Assembly: GCA_963995505.1 (NCBI GenBank)
Contig: OZ023182.1
Location: 4,518,707-4,582,706, forward strand
Length of the DNA stretch: 64,000 nucleotides
From: Hypericum androsaemum
Lineage: Eukaryota > Streptophyta > Magnoliopsida > Malpighiales > Hypericaceae
Direction: 5' to 3'
Shown: piece after piece, positions 1-12,245 of the stretch
Position numbering within the stretch: the stretch's first letter is position 1
How the letters are laid out: every line of letters starts with the position of its first letter
Notes under the pieces: generated by a model
The model's database searches: none
Told to the model about the DNA's origin: nothing
Seen by the model: the letters and a program-made list of their open reading frames with translations, nothing else
Translations under genes and position numbers: made by a program

Positions 1-49
1 TGATCCTAAGAATTACTTGTCCCCGTATTTTTGTCTTTTGTTTATGCAG

Positions 50-3000
50 CTCTCTAGTGAAGAGGCCAAGTCGGTGGAGGTTACCAGGCTTAAAAAAATG
101 TTGGAATCTTTAAGACTCGAGTTAGATGCTGCTAAGTTGGCCACGATCAACGAATGCGACAAGAACGCAGTCCTGCAAAACCAACTGGAATTATCAGTCA
201 AAGAGAATTCATCTTTGGTCAGAGAATTTGCTGCAATGGCTGAATTGAGAAGAGAGAATGCTTTGTTGAAGGTAACTTATCGCTGTTCATTATTCTAGCT
301 TATTTAATCTCTTCACGTGAATTACTTGCAAAACTATACATTTTTGATCACTTATGATGGATATTTAGCCTTATGTGTTCAACTCGAGTCATTTTATTTA
401 TCGTTCAGAGAAGATCATTGTATGCAATGCTATTGCTTTCTTTATTATTGCAGAATTCTAATGATAGTTATTGGCTGCAAAGCCAGCACTGACTTGGTTT
501 TGCTGCCTTTTTCTGGAAAATGCAATACAAGCCATATTGTGCTTTATCATTTCAGCCCTTACCTGTCTTGATTCTTTCCTTATTTGAATGACTGCGGACG
601 TTTGAAAATGGATCAATCTGTTCATGTTGCTCTGGTTACCGTTACATGTGGTGGTCATTTGCCATGTTCTTGTTGTTAAAATAGCATCTCAATTGCTATC
701 ACTTTCAAGGGACAAGGAGTCTAATGCAACATCAACCCTTTATTTCCGTTCATAGGAAGTGAACTTTAACTTTATTTGGTGGTTCAGGGTTCTTTGGATA
801 CATTGGCTAAGAAGAATCAAACACTGGAGCTTGAGCTATCAAGGGCTCATAATAATAACAATGATACTATCAAGAAACTGAAAGATGTCGAAGATAAGTG
901 CACAAAGCTTCAACAAAATGTTCACAGGTTTGTTGGAGAAGCTATTTCTGAGATGGGAAGAAATCACGAACTTGTTATCTCCCTACATGTGCATTTCTAC
1001 TCTCAATTTAGACAGGGGAGTCTGGAATTAAACTTGAAGTGTATGGCAGTGTAGAAATTTTTGACTAGTCAAAGGGCTGCTTGCAGTTATGACTCTCATC
1101 GAGTCTCTTTCACAATATACACTGGAATGTTGGTGGGCTTTTTCATGATTTTTCCTTGCAGGATTTTCATAGAGAAGTTCGATGTATTTACATTAGCATG
1201 AGGAATAAATCCCACTTTTATAGAGAAACTAGATTTCTTTCCATTAGTACATGAAAGAAAATCCATAGCTTCATTATCACTTGAAAAGCTACACATTTCT
1301 GCTATTGGATCTAGAATCCGTGTCAGTATTGTTTGCTTGATACATTTTGTTACTGTTGTCATAGCTTTGAGGAGAAGCTTTCACATCTAGAGGATGAGAA
1401 TCATGTCCTTCGTCAAAAGGCATTGAATTTCTCTCCCAAGGGTACTCGATCTAGTACAATGAAGGCACTCTCCGAAGTAAGTACCAAGGGGCATCATAAT
1501 TACTTACAGAAGTTCTGGCATTGACAATGCATGCTTGCCAGATAACATATATATGAAATTTTTTAGCCTTTGATGTTAAGATTTATCATGCTTTGCTTTT
1601 AGATAATACTGCATTTCGCTTTTACATTAAAACGTTGCATATGTTCTCTAATGGTTTTTGCATTGTGCAAACAGAAGTATTCTGGCATACTGGCCGTTGC
1701 AAACACTGAAAAGAAACTGTCATTTGTAAGCTACTCTTCCAACTACCTCATTCTGTTTAGTTCCTGTGCATACACTAAATCATTCATGTTTGCAATGCAG
1801 GAAACACCTACACCTACCAAACTCACGGTACCTTTTTCTCTTGGCTTGTCAGAATCTCGTCGGCCAAAATTGACTTCAGAAAAGCAACAGGTGATCTTGT
1901 TGCTTGCATATATTCTGTTTGACTAACTAATCTCCCCTGGGATTTGCTATCCAATTACGCTGGTTATCAGCATGGTTATGCCTTCCTTCTGTCTAGTGTT
2001 TTTAAACTCAGAATTTTAATACTTTTGTAGGAGAGCTATGAATTCCTCTCTAAGTGCATCAAGGAAAGTCTTGGGTTTGCAAATGGTAAACCACTGGCTG
2101 CTTGCATCATTTACAGATGTCTTATCCGCTGGCATGCTTTCGAATCTGAGCGCACCACTATTTTTGACTACATAATTGAAGGAATTAACGATGTGTTGAA
2201 GGTGAGCATTGTTGCTATTTTCTTTGCATGAGAATAATGCCCTCCCTAGACCTTAATCCCCATCCCCCTGCCCCCAGAAGAAAAGAGAATAGAAATCGCA
2301 GAGTTTCCTCTTTGCTTCAAGTCTGTTGTTTTTGAAAGATTTTAAGTCTTTGTTTGTGGAGTTCTGATTTCAACTTTTTGTTATCCATTTGCCCCTTCAC
2401 TTTGTGACTCTTACCCAACTCTCTGTTTCTCAAATGCTAAATAGAAGGTCTGTTTGACTATGTTAAGCCTCGTGCTGATGCAAGCAAGGTTATCTTTAAT
2501 CGTCGTCACTTGTTACTCTTTTGGTGCAACCTCTGTTGCCTCCCAGAGACTCAAGGTTTAGTGGCAAACTTTTATTTATTGGGTCAACTTTGTTGTTCAT
2601 AACTATTTCAGGTTGGCGATGAGAATATCACCTTACCCTATTGGCTGTCAAACACCTCAGCACTCCTTTGTCTTCTTCAAAGGAACTTGCGGTCGAATGG
2701 GTTTTTGGCCGCCACTGGTCAGCGTTTAACATCATCTGGCTTTCCTGGAAGAGTAATACATGTATGCTATGTTCTTGCAACTTTCCAGCTTCTTGCTACC
2801 ACTATTATCTTCCCATCTGAGCAAAGGCCAAGTTTTATGCACAACCTCCTTAGACCAGAAACTATTTAAATTATTAGCTGGAACCGATTCTTCCTTTGTC
2901 AAGTACCTGATCATGATTCCAGTACGAGTCGGTTCTAGTGGTAGCCGTATGACTTGGTTCTACTGATTTGGAGTCACCTATTTTTCAGGGTTTGAAATCT

Positions 3001-5416
3001 CCATTCAAATATGGTGGATTTGATGATGGATTGTCTCATTTAGAAGCAAGATATCCAGCCATTTTGTTTAAGCAGCAATTAACTGCTTGCGTAGAAAAGA
3101 TCTTTGGCTTAATTAGGGACAACCTGAAGAAAGAACTTTCACCGCTTCTGGGACAATGCATTCAGGTGATTGTCTGTTCGTAACTTCTCTGTCGTTTTTC
3201 TTTTTCATGGTTTCTGATTATTTCATTTGCATGTACAAATACAACAGACATTGGTCTGCATTTAGGGCGGTTGCTTGGAACAGACTTTTTTGTTTCTGGG
3301 GTTTGACGAAAGTTTAAAACACTTTTACTGTTATAAAAGATGAGCCTGTGTATTGTGAAAGTATGCTTCTTGTTATTTGCATGGCACTCCTTGAATGCTC
3401 ATGCTTCCCATTTCCTCATTAAACCGCATACAGGTTGCCTAGTTAAAGATAAAGAGGTTCACAAGGATATAGTGCTGCTACTGACAGTTTATGTATGCCT
3501 TTTTTGATGATTCTGTTGCCTCACTACCTTTCTGTTTGGATATTGAAAGGCACCTAAAATTGTGAGAAATGCTGGAAAATCATCTAGATCACCTAGTGGC
3601 ATTCATCAGCAAGCACCTAATAGTCCCTGGGAAAATATCATCAAGTTTTTGGATTCTCTTATGAATCGCCTCCGGGAGAATCATGTGCGTAAGCTTATTC
3701 CGTCTGTGTTCCTTTTTCCTCAGTTTTTGACTTGGTTGGCCTCTGTACTTGGTAGGTTTGCTACTTGCCGAGCGGCAATTACTCCTCATATTTTGCTTCG
3801 CATTTTCACAAGCTATGGGGTTGGTTTGTGAGATATTATTTTTTCCATCATCTCTTGTACTAACCTGAAAACATATTATTTAGGTGCCGTCATTTTTTAT
3901 TCGCAAGCTGATCACACAGGTTTTCTCTTTCATCAATATCTCGCTTTTCAATAGGTGGGTGGCTATGATTTAAAATAAAAATTGGTCAATCACATGACAT
4001 TTGTCCCTGTGCTCATGTTTCTTGATTTGACTGTCATATTAGCCTTCTATTGCGACGTGAATGTTGCACCTTTTCGAATGGAGAATACGTGAAATCAGGT
4101 CTTGCAGAACTAGAGAAATGGATAGTCGGTGCAAGTGAGGAGGTAAACTATCATATGTTTTCTGGTAAAATTTTGCAGCTGAATCTTAATTTCATTTGTC
4201 TAAATTAGGATGCAATACAGTTTGCAGGAACATCTTGGCATGAACTAAATTATATCAGACAAGCTGTGGGATTTTTGGTAATTGCCTTTTCTTTTTCCCA
4301 CTTCACAATTTATGAACTTCCACAACAATCCAACTTCCTGATGCATTGTTGTGACGGGATTAGGTTATACATCAGAAGAGGAAAAAGTCCCTGGAAGAAA
4401 TTATGCAAGATCTTTGTCCGGTTTGATCTTCTTTGCTTATTGTTTGTTGAATTTATTTTCCATGTCAAGAACTTTTAAGATGTGGTCTTCACACTTGGCT
4501 GGAATCATGACTGGTTGTCAGGCACTCACAGTTCGGCAAATATATCGCATAAGTACCATGTACTGGGATGATAAATATGGCACTATGAGTGTCTCGAACG
4601 AGGCAAGTTGCAACTTTTGGATCTTGGTTGTTTCTGAATTCAATTAATGTTCTTTAAGTTTCTAAAAATAACCGCGGACAGGTGGTCTCTGAGATGCGGG
4701 AGATGTTGGATAGAGATAATCAAAACCTGACCTCAAACTCCTTTTTGTTGGATGATGATTTAAGGTGTGTTTTTTCATCTTCTTCTTCGGCAACTTTTCT
4801 GCATGAAAGTAAGTTTCTTTTGTTAAGGATGCGAGCAAGTTTTGAATGGACTGCCATAAATCACATCTGTGTGAGTTTCTCGTCTTCACATCCCGTCTCC
4901 ATGACAATAAGATAAAATCCATAAATTAGTAGACGCTTGTCAGTTTGCCGAAAGTCCTGGGAGGTCCTAACCACCTACTCGCCTCTTTAGTGCTGCCATA
5001 CGTAGAAATTCTCTCGAGGTCACGGAGAGAACAGTGCGGGTAATCTGTTGTCATATTAAGGTAAAATTTCAGGAACACATGTAGAATTTTAGTCGAAATG
5101 CTCTGTGCGGTGATAAACAGAGGTGGATGACGAGCTCATCCCTTTGCTAAATAGATTTGGTAAAAAAGTATGGGAAGTCACCAATTATCATGATTTTTCT
5201 ATGAGTAAATTTGTCAGAGATTATTGCACAATATTTTTCTCCATTTGTGGTGATTAAGATCATGTCTTCATGTTCAATTCTTCCTGATGCAGCATTCCAT
5301 TCTCCACCGAGGATATAGATATGGCTATCCCGACAATAGATCCGTCAGACATTGAACTTCCAAAGCCCTTGGTTGATAATCCTTGCGCTCAGTTTCTTGT
5401 CCCGCCAGAGAAGTAA
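50..5416 (+). CDS. Class XI myosin heavy chain, 3' part (cargo-binding tail); 5' end outside window
   Basis: Sixteen exons read in one continuous frame (603 codons plus stop): 50-271, 788-927, 1365-1476, 1675-1725, 1801-1890, 2031-2201, 2612-2752, 2989-3165, 3550-3684, 3884-3954, 4043-4142, 4221-4277, 4364-4420, 4522-4602, 4682-4764, 5293-5416. The first three encode heptad-rich coiled coil (for example [10 protein letters not shown] and [16 protein letters not shown]). From 2031 on comes the globular tail with the Dilute domain; typical plant myosin XI landmarks are [51 protein letters not shown] and the C-terminal PCAQFL. Class XI myosins move organelles and vesicles along actin, and this tail binds cargo and adaptors. 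Motor and IQ motifs lie upstream of the window. The closest match I recall is to the XI-2/XI-B group, but the exact paralogue is not assigned. The intron after 4602 has a GC donor. Confidence 0.95.
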
Positions 5417-6222
5417 ACAATGATTCGAGCTGCATGATTACCGCATTGTGATGGAATGTCATAATCCGCGTGCAAGAATCTCGTCTCGTCCAACAGAAGA
5501 TGGAAGAAATATCAAGGGATGACCGTAGAAGATACAGTACCCGGTTCCTTTGATACTCTGTCAACAATTCAATGTTAAACATATTCGGGGAAGATTATTT
5601 ATTTTCACCCTTAAAGTATACCTAGGTGGTTTAGCTGCTAAAAGTGGGAAATTGGTTGTAGGTCAAGAATCACGACTGCATTTAGAGTTCATTCTTTCTT
5701 TGTTCTAGTATGTATATTTTGACAATCAGACCACTCAGCCAGTTGTTTTCGGCACCGTTGGCGCCCCCTTGTACATAGCACTGGCTGTTTGGTTGTGTAG
5801 GAGAAATGCTTAAACTCGAAACTACTTATTGTACACAGCACTCGTGATTCTGGATGCTTGAACTCGAAATTCCTACCTACTGACTTGAACCGACCAGCTT
5901 CGGTTCACCTTAACTGAGTTGAAATTTTGCTTTGGCTTTGAGATCTATCCGTCGGAACGGTAAGTTATTCCTGATTCTTTCTTCCATATTTCAGGATATA
6001 TTACGTTTTGCTTCAAACTAGATATATTGACACTACTACTCTGGTTGATATATTTATCCATTCCGAATAAAGAGTTGATACCGGCAAGGCAATATACAGA
6101 CGTGCCAAGGCATCAACAAACAAGAAGGGGAATGTGTGGGGGAATGTGGGGTGGGGGTTGAAATGGTGGGATCCAAACCCCCTAATAGACTGTCAGCTGA
6201 TGATGAAACAAAAGGGAGTTGA
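5417..6222. other. Convergent intergenic spacer (3' UTRs)
   Basis: This spacer lies between the stop codons of the plus-strand myosin gene and the minus-strand OXS3-like gene. It should hold the two 3' UTRs. No coding region, tRNA or repeat is recognised. Confidence 0.5.
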
Positions 6223-7162
6223 TCAGTGGTCTTCTGCGTTAGTAGGGACGGCACATTGATGCAAATCAACCACCGAGAAGGATCGCCAAGGGGAGAGATC
6301 CTGCTGCTGCTGCTGCTGCTGGGAATGGAACGACGCCAAGTTATTATGCGAAGCCCGTGAACGAGGATGCAGGGGCGGTAGCCTGGGAGGAGACTGGACC
6401 GAGCAGGAATCCTCGCTGCCACTGCTGCTGATGCTTTCTGAGCTGCTCATGGCAACTGCAAGAGCCAAATGACTCCTGCTGGAGCTAATCAACGGCCTCT
6501 TCGAGATCCCATTACTCCTCTGGCAGGGGAAGCCGCCCTTGCTTCTGTCCCACACATGGTTAAATGCAAGCAAGTTCCTCCGTCTCCTAGAGTAGGCATT
6601 CTCCGGCTTCACAATTTCTTTAACAGAAGAAGAACAAGTTGCCTCGGCCAAGCTCGTAAAGGACTTGGATTTTCCGTTATAGAAATTCGATATCCCTCTC
6701 CTGCAAAAAAAGTTCAGAACCAAATTTGTTAGGTCAGAATCTTGATCTCGGGTGGTCCAATCCCCCCTCAAACAAACAAACAAACAAACAAACAAAAAAA
6801 CCAAATCATAACCAAACCCAGATCAAAAACCCAATTAAATTAACCCATGGATTAACACAAAATTAGAAAGCAATTAAACATTAAAGATCGGAGCTTTAAC
6901 TAAGGTAGGTTTACCTAATAGGAAGAACCTCCTCCAACGCATCCATTGAATCCAAAGCTCCTTTATAAGCACTCTGGACCTCTTCATTCTCCCCATCGTC
7001 ATCATCCGTCGCCGATAGATCGCTGTTGTTCCCGATCGACGACGACGACTCCGTCGTCGACGACTCCGCCGGAGACTCAAATATCGAGCTCCGACCCCCG
7101 GCCGGCGCGCATGCAACCCCTCCCCGGCCGGCAAACTCCGACGGCTCCTCCATCTCGATCAT
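6223..7162 (-). CDS. OXIDATIVE STRESS 3 (OXS3)-like protein
   Basis: Two exons, 7162-6915 and 6700-6223, joined in phase to give 241 residues. OXS3-family proteins are nuclear and linked to chromatin and to tolerance of heavy-metal and oxidative stress. The family signature spans the splice junction: a serine run (SSSSIGNNS), an acidic patch (DDDDGENEE), LDSMDALEEVLPIRRGIS and FYNGKSKSFTSLA. It is followed by KPENAYSRRRRNLLAFNH, the basic stretch SKRPLISSSRSHLALAVAM and the C-terminal RSFSVVDLHQC motif. A seven-glutamine run is encoded by (CAG)7 at 6301-6321. Start: the ATG at 7160-7162 is preferred. A second ATG three codons later is equally possible, and an in-frame ATG at 7235-7237 would add 25 residues that look like 5' UTR. 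The intron holds a (GTTT)n run, seen as (CAAA)n at about 6771-6797. Confidence 0.9.
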
Positions 7163-7252
7163 TTTTCCAGATAAATAACAACAAAAGTTAAAGTTGCTTC
7201 TTCTCTTCTCTTCTTCAGATTTTACAAAGGAGGACAAAAAAAGTAGTACACG

Positions 7253-7284
7253 AGATAGAGAGAGAGAGAGGGGGGGGGGGGGGC
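7253..7284. repeat. (GA)n and poly-G microsatellite
   Basis: A GA dinucleotide run is followed directly by about 14 consecutive G. It lies about 90-120 bp upstream of the OXS3-like start codon, probably in its 5' UTR or core promoter, where it reads as poly-C followed by (TC)n on the gene strand. Confidence 0.85.
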
Positions 7285-8272
7285 AATGTGTCCGATTGAT
7301 TTATACAAGGGCGTGAACCGAAGGGATGGAAATAAACACGTAAATTAAAAGGAAGAAAACGAAAGAGGAAAAAGTAAAAGAGAAAAGGTGCGGTCTTATC
7401 CTTATCCACTCACTGCCTGTCCGAATATTCGACCATTTGTGTTTCCGCGGCTCTTATTTTAATTGGGCCACAACCAACAACCTTTGTTTTATTAGTAAGA
7501 TAATCAATCCTGATTGGATAAGATAATATTTATTTATCGACAAAAAGTTTATATTCAGATCAATGGAAAAAAAATTAATTAATTTTATTGAACTGTTAAA
7601 AATGTAAGAGTTGAAAGAGCGTTATCATCAGTTCGAAGTTGAATTTGATAGATCGGTAAATATCAAAATAAGGTGTGTGGATTGGGTCCGGAGTAACCCT
7701 ATTGAAAGTACCGATAATGACATGTCTCGATTCTGATAATAATATGTCCCAGTTGTGATAATAGCATATCTGGTTACTGACAATGACATGTTGGTGATCT
7801 ATTTGCATCTCTTGCCACACACGCACTTTTTTTAATTTTTATCTCTATTTTCTAAACTTATTTACAACAAAAAAAAATTAGTCTAAATGGTCCAAAAAAA
7901 AGGCCTTGGCCCCTAAATAAGAGGAGTTTCCTCTCAGGCGGTGTAGTTTGTTAATGCCAAATATTTATCCGTTTTATTTTGATTGAATCGTTTGTATTTT
8001 TTTTTCACAAGTCGGCTTTTCCGGCTGTCACAAGATAAGATTCTTGGAAGGTGAAATTAATTGGGTGTAAATTGCACGATATTAAAGGAGTTGTACGTTG
8101 TAGACCCAATCCAGCGTTAGATAAATGGGTAAGGTGACAGGGAATAAATGCCCCAAATTTTGTTGTCTCTCCGTTTTGGATTTTGAGTAGATTTAGTTTA
8201 TCGTGGTGTACAAGGAACTGCCTCCCTTCGATTTGGAGGGGATAAGGTTTTTCGAGATGACTATTATTTAAT
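7285..8272. other. AT-rich spacer upstream of the OXS3-like gene
   Basis: This should contain the OXS3-like promoter. No gene is supported; the short open frames lack codon bias or known motifs. The last seven bases (8266-8272, ATTTAAT) are the left target duplication of the following TIR element. Confidence 0.4.
8266..8272. repeat. Target-site duplication, left copy (TIR element 1)
   Basis: ATTTAAT directly precedes the AGGGCAAATTA terminus. The identical heptamer follows the other terminus at 13539-13545. Confidence 0.75.
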
Positions 8273-8348
8273 AGGGCAAATTACCCTCACATCCATGTAC
8301 TTTGGTCAGCCTCCCCATAGGGTCCCTGGATTTTGGAAAATGATTGTC

Positions 8349-8366
8349 CCGTCCCTAAGTTTTGAT
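8349..8366. repeat. LINE target-site duplication, copy 1
   Basis: 18 bp, CCGTCCCTAAGTTTTGAT, adjoining the poly-T (LINE poly-A tail). The identical copy is at 12140-12157. Confidence 0.9.
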
Positions 8367-11300
8367 TTTTTTTTTTGGTGGAGAAGGTGAGTGCTAGGCG
8401 CTCATGCATTAAATAACAGAAGGATTACAAGAGAAAGCGTCCCGAATATCCTGAGACAAAAGGGAAATACAACCGACAGGTGGATTTCCTAAAACGTGAA
8501 AACCACTTGGATGGCTGAGAGCAAAGTTAGACAGCCAGTCCGCTACTTTGTTGGCTTCACGACCACAACAGTGAACCTCGACATGCCCATGGTGGCGGAT
8601 GAGGTCCTGACATTTACTCACAAGGACGGCTAGTGGATTACCACTCTCAACCCCCTTGGATAGGTACTTGAAAGCTACCTGGGAATCAGTCTCTACAACG
8701 ACTTGCCTGAATTCACCTGCAACAACCATCTGGAGGCCTCTCCACAAGCCCCAGATCTCAGAGGTAATCGCATCGCAGTGGCCTGAGTTTTGGACAAACC
8801 CCATGCACCAGTTACCTTTCGAGTCTCTGAGAACTCCACCACAGCCTGCTCGGCCTGGGTTGCCTTTTGAGCAGCCATCAGTATTTAGCTTGAAGGAGCC
8901 TGCATTCGGGGGATTCCAGGTACCGGGGATGACAGTTGAATTGGATTGCCCCGCAGGTTTGGTCATGACGTTGTACCAGGCTGTAGTGAACTCGATAGCC
9001 TGGAGGCGAATGAAACCAGCCCTGTCCGGTGGGATGTCCTCTTTGCCAAAAACTATGTTATTTCGCCAGCGCCATAACCACCAACAAGTGGAAGCAAACA
9101 GAGTGTTCCAAGGAGTATCTGTTCCCAGTTTCACCATGCACATAATATTCTCGCAAAACCAGGCTTGGATATCCAGAGAGAAGAATAGATTACGTCCCTC
9201 TGCAGGGAGGAGAAGATACCACACTAACTTGGCTTTCGGACAATCTCTTAGCACATGGAGAATCGACTCCACCTTGTACTTACAGTGCGCACAGTAGGGG
9301 TGAGCTCCAAACTTGCGCCTGTATCTTTCCCTATTAGTCATGATGCGCCCTTTAAGGCAGGTCCAAAGAAAAGTCCTCAGCTTCTCAGGGATCTTCAGCT
9401 TCCAGAGGTGTTCCCAGGTGGTCACCGAATTGGAGCTCACTGTAGGGTTGCCCATAATAGCTAGATAAGCAGACTTGGTCGAGAACTCCCCTGAGCCCGA
9501 ATGGATCCAGGAGAAAGAGTCTGAGGTTAGGCCGGGGAAATCCACTACTACAGCTAGCATCTTTTGTTTGATATCCTCGGGCAATAAGTTATCTAGAATA
9601 TCCCATTTCCATCCTGACTCATAACACCAGTAATCTTTGACCTTGGCTTGAAGCACGGCAGATGGGATAGAGCTAGTTAGGCTATTTGCAAGGGCGTGTG
9701 TCCCTGGCAGCCACTCATCCGTCCAAAAATAGACACGCTGGCCATCGCCAATCGACCATCTGAGGCCTTGTTCTAATTGGGCTGCAATTTTCAGAAGCCC
9801 GGACCAGATCGCCGAAGGCTTAGAGCAGCCTTCTTTGACTCTTGGAAACTGCAGCTCTTTCGAGTACTTCTTAGACAGGATTTGGGCCCACAACGTATTC
9901 GGATCGGTGGCATAGCGCCAGCCGAGTTTCATTATCAGGGCAGTGTTAGCATTTCTAGCACTCCTAATTCCCAAGCCTCCTTTCCCCTTTGGTTTGCACA
10001 CTTCGTGCCAATTCACAAGGTGGACATGCTTGCTCTCTAGGGAATCACCCCAAATAAAATCTCGACAAATTCTATCAAGCTTCTCACACACGCCCAATGG
10101 GAGTGAGATTACCTGCATGGCGTAAAAGGGGAGAGTGGAAAGAATGGATCTGGTAAGCGTGACTCTTCCGGCCAAGGTAAGTTGTTTGGCTCTCCACCCC
10201 GCAAGTCTTGCCTGAGCCTTGTCTAATAGATACTGAAAAGTATCTTTGTTTATGCGATCATGAAGAGTAGGAATACCCAAGTACTTCCCGAGATCCTTCG
10301 TAGCCATGATGCCTAGACGATCACTGAGAAGTTTCCCTTTCTCCGAAGGTATGTTGGAGGAGAAAAACACTCTTGATTTGGCTTCACTCACTTTTTGGCC
10401 CGAGGCACTACAGAAGATCTCCAGGCCATGTTTGATGAGGTTGACCTGTTCAAGAGTGGCCTTTGCGAACAAAACAACGTCATCCGCAAAGAATAGGTGT
10501 GTTACTTCTGGGCCTTGTCTAGTGAGGCGAATCGGTTTCCATTCCTTCCTCCGAGTAGCCTGCAAAATCCAGTGAGCTAATCTCTCCATGCATAAGATAA
10601 AAATATACGGGGAGAGCGGGTCTCCTTGTCTGAGGCCTCGCGATGGAGTAAAGGGGTTTGTCATTTCTCCATTCCACATAACTCTCATCGAAGAACCTGT
10701 CACACAACTCATGATCAAACAAATTAGGTTTCTTGGCAGCCCTGCATCACAAATGGTCTCCTTGATAAATTCCCAGCTTAGTCTGTCATAGGCCTTCTCG
10801 AGGTCAAGTTTAATAGCCATCCAACCTTTGGCACCACGCTTACGTCTCATTGAATGTATGACTTCCTGCAAAACAACAACATTATCAGAAATCTGTCGCC
10901 CAGGGACAAAACTTCCTTGGGCAGGAGAAATCAGTTCCGGAAGCTTGGTTCTTAGCCTGGAGACAATAATTTTGGTAAGGAGCTTATAAGGTACATTGCA
11001 AAGGCTTATGGGTCTCATTTGTTGGAGGGTTTCGGGAGAAGGAATCTTGGGTACAAGGACCAGCAGGGTATCGTTCAGGCTAGGAGTGATGGTGCAGGTT
11101 TCAAAGGCTCGGGTAATGTAGTTCTGGAGAGAGGGTTTGACTACCCCCCAACATCTTTGGAAGAAAATAGCTTGGAATCCATCCACCCCCGGGGCCTTAA
11201 TAGGGGCCATACTGAATAAAGCTTCTCTGATCTCTTTCAGGGATACCGGTCTCGAAACCAGGCTAAGTTCCTTAGCTGTCTAACCCGAGAAAAAACCCTT

Positions 11301-12139
11301 AGGGAGATTATTATCTCGGGTGCCTGGTTCAGCCTTATAAAGAGTCTTATAAAAGTCTACCGCCAGCCGTTCAAGGTCCGTACTAGAATCCAGCCAGTCC
11401 CCGGCCGCATCCTTGAGTCGCTCAATCTTGTTCCCCCTTCTCCTTACGATCGTGGTAGTGTGGAAGAACTTGGTGTTCCTATCTCCGTTGGTAACCCATT
11501 TCTCACGGGACTTTTGGAGCCAGATGGTTTCTTCCTGCTGCAGAACTTGATCCAGGTCCTGCCGTAGCTTACTGTCCAGCGCCTCCAGCCCTTTATTAGG
11601 TCTCTGATCGATGGCTTTCTGAAGGCCACAAAGTCTAGCATACAATCTCTTCTTTCTTCGCTCAATATTCCCGAAGACTTTAACGTTCCAATCTTTTAAC
11701 TCAGTCTTGAGCTCCTCTAGGGCCTCCTCGATCTCTTTGTTCGGGTTCCACTTCGCTTTAACCACCCGAGAAAAGCTGGGATGGGATAGCCATGCCGCTT
11801 GGAAGCGAAATGGTCGCCTTGCTCTACAGCCATAATCCTGGTCTGAGAAGTGCACCAGCAAGGGAGAGTGATCCGATTGGAAGCGAGCGAGGTGGTGGAC
11901 CTTTCCTTCGGGCCAATGCCCCCTCCAGTTATCATTACAGAGAGCTCTGTCAAGGCGTTTGGACACCCGACCACCGTGGCCCGAACTCCTTGACCAAGTA
12001 AACGGGGAACCAAAATAGCCTAAATCAATTAAACTCTGTCTATTTATCCAGCTGGCCAACCTGTGATCCTGTAATTGGAGCTTGCCGGAACCTCCTTTAC
12101 GCTCCTCCAACATGGTGATGGCATTGAAGTCTCCCACAA
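8367..12139 (-). mobile_element. LINE (L1-type non-LTR retrotransposon), 5'-truncated, inserted in the TIR element
   Basis: The element runs on the minus strand. Its 3' end is a poly-A tail, seen as ten T at 8367-8376. Its 5' end stops abruptly at 12139 inside the endonuclease coding region. An 18-bp target duplication (CCGTCCCTAAGTTTTGAT) lies at 8349-8366 and 12140-12157. Removing the LINE and one copy rejoins the left inverted repeat of the host TIR element, so the LINE came second. ORF1 and the 5' UTR are absent, as expected for target-primed reverse transcription that stopped early. Confidence 0.92.
8409..12139 (-). pseudogene. LINE ORF2: endonuclease (partial) - reverse transcriptase - zf-RVT - RNase H
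   Basis: A single frame runs from the truncation point at 12139 to the stop at 8409, broken by one in-frame TAG at 11280-11282. From 5' to 3' it shows: the tail half of the apurinic-type endonuclease (VVGDFNAI, then SDHSPLLVHF); the linker typical of plant L1; reverse transcriptase with VDGFQAIFFQRCW, GLRQGDPLSPYIF and the catalytic box FADDVVLF at about 10468-10498; a zf-RVT region (LWKLKIPEKLRTFLW, then a Cys/His cluster CAHCKYK...HVLRDCP); and a C-terminal RNase H domain (KLNTDGCSKGNPG, then VVETDSQVAF). It would copy LINE RNA at the nicked target. It cannot work as it stands, because the 5' half of the endonuclease is missing and the frame has a nonsense codon. The first residues upstream of 12139 in the open frame are host-element sequence. 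Confidence 0.93.
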
Positions 12140-12157
12140 CCGTCCCTAAGTTTTGAT
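12140..12157. repeat. LINE target-site duplication, copy 2
   Basis: Identical 18 bp adjoining the truncated 5' end of the LINE. Confidence 0.9.
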
Positions 12158-12245
12158 GATAATAGACTCTCGGGTCCCTGGAGCAGGAATATTCCTTTTT
12201 CTCCGGCGAACCCCCACTTGAAATGACCAAAATACTCCTCCCACT

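Noticed and set aside
8656..9297. Plus-strand frame of 213 codons within the LINE
   Set aside because: Antisense of the RNase H/zf-RVT coding region.
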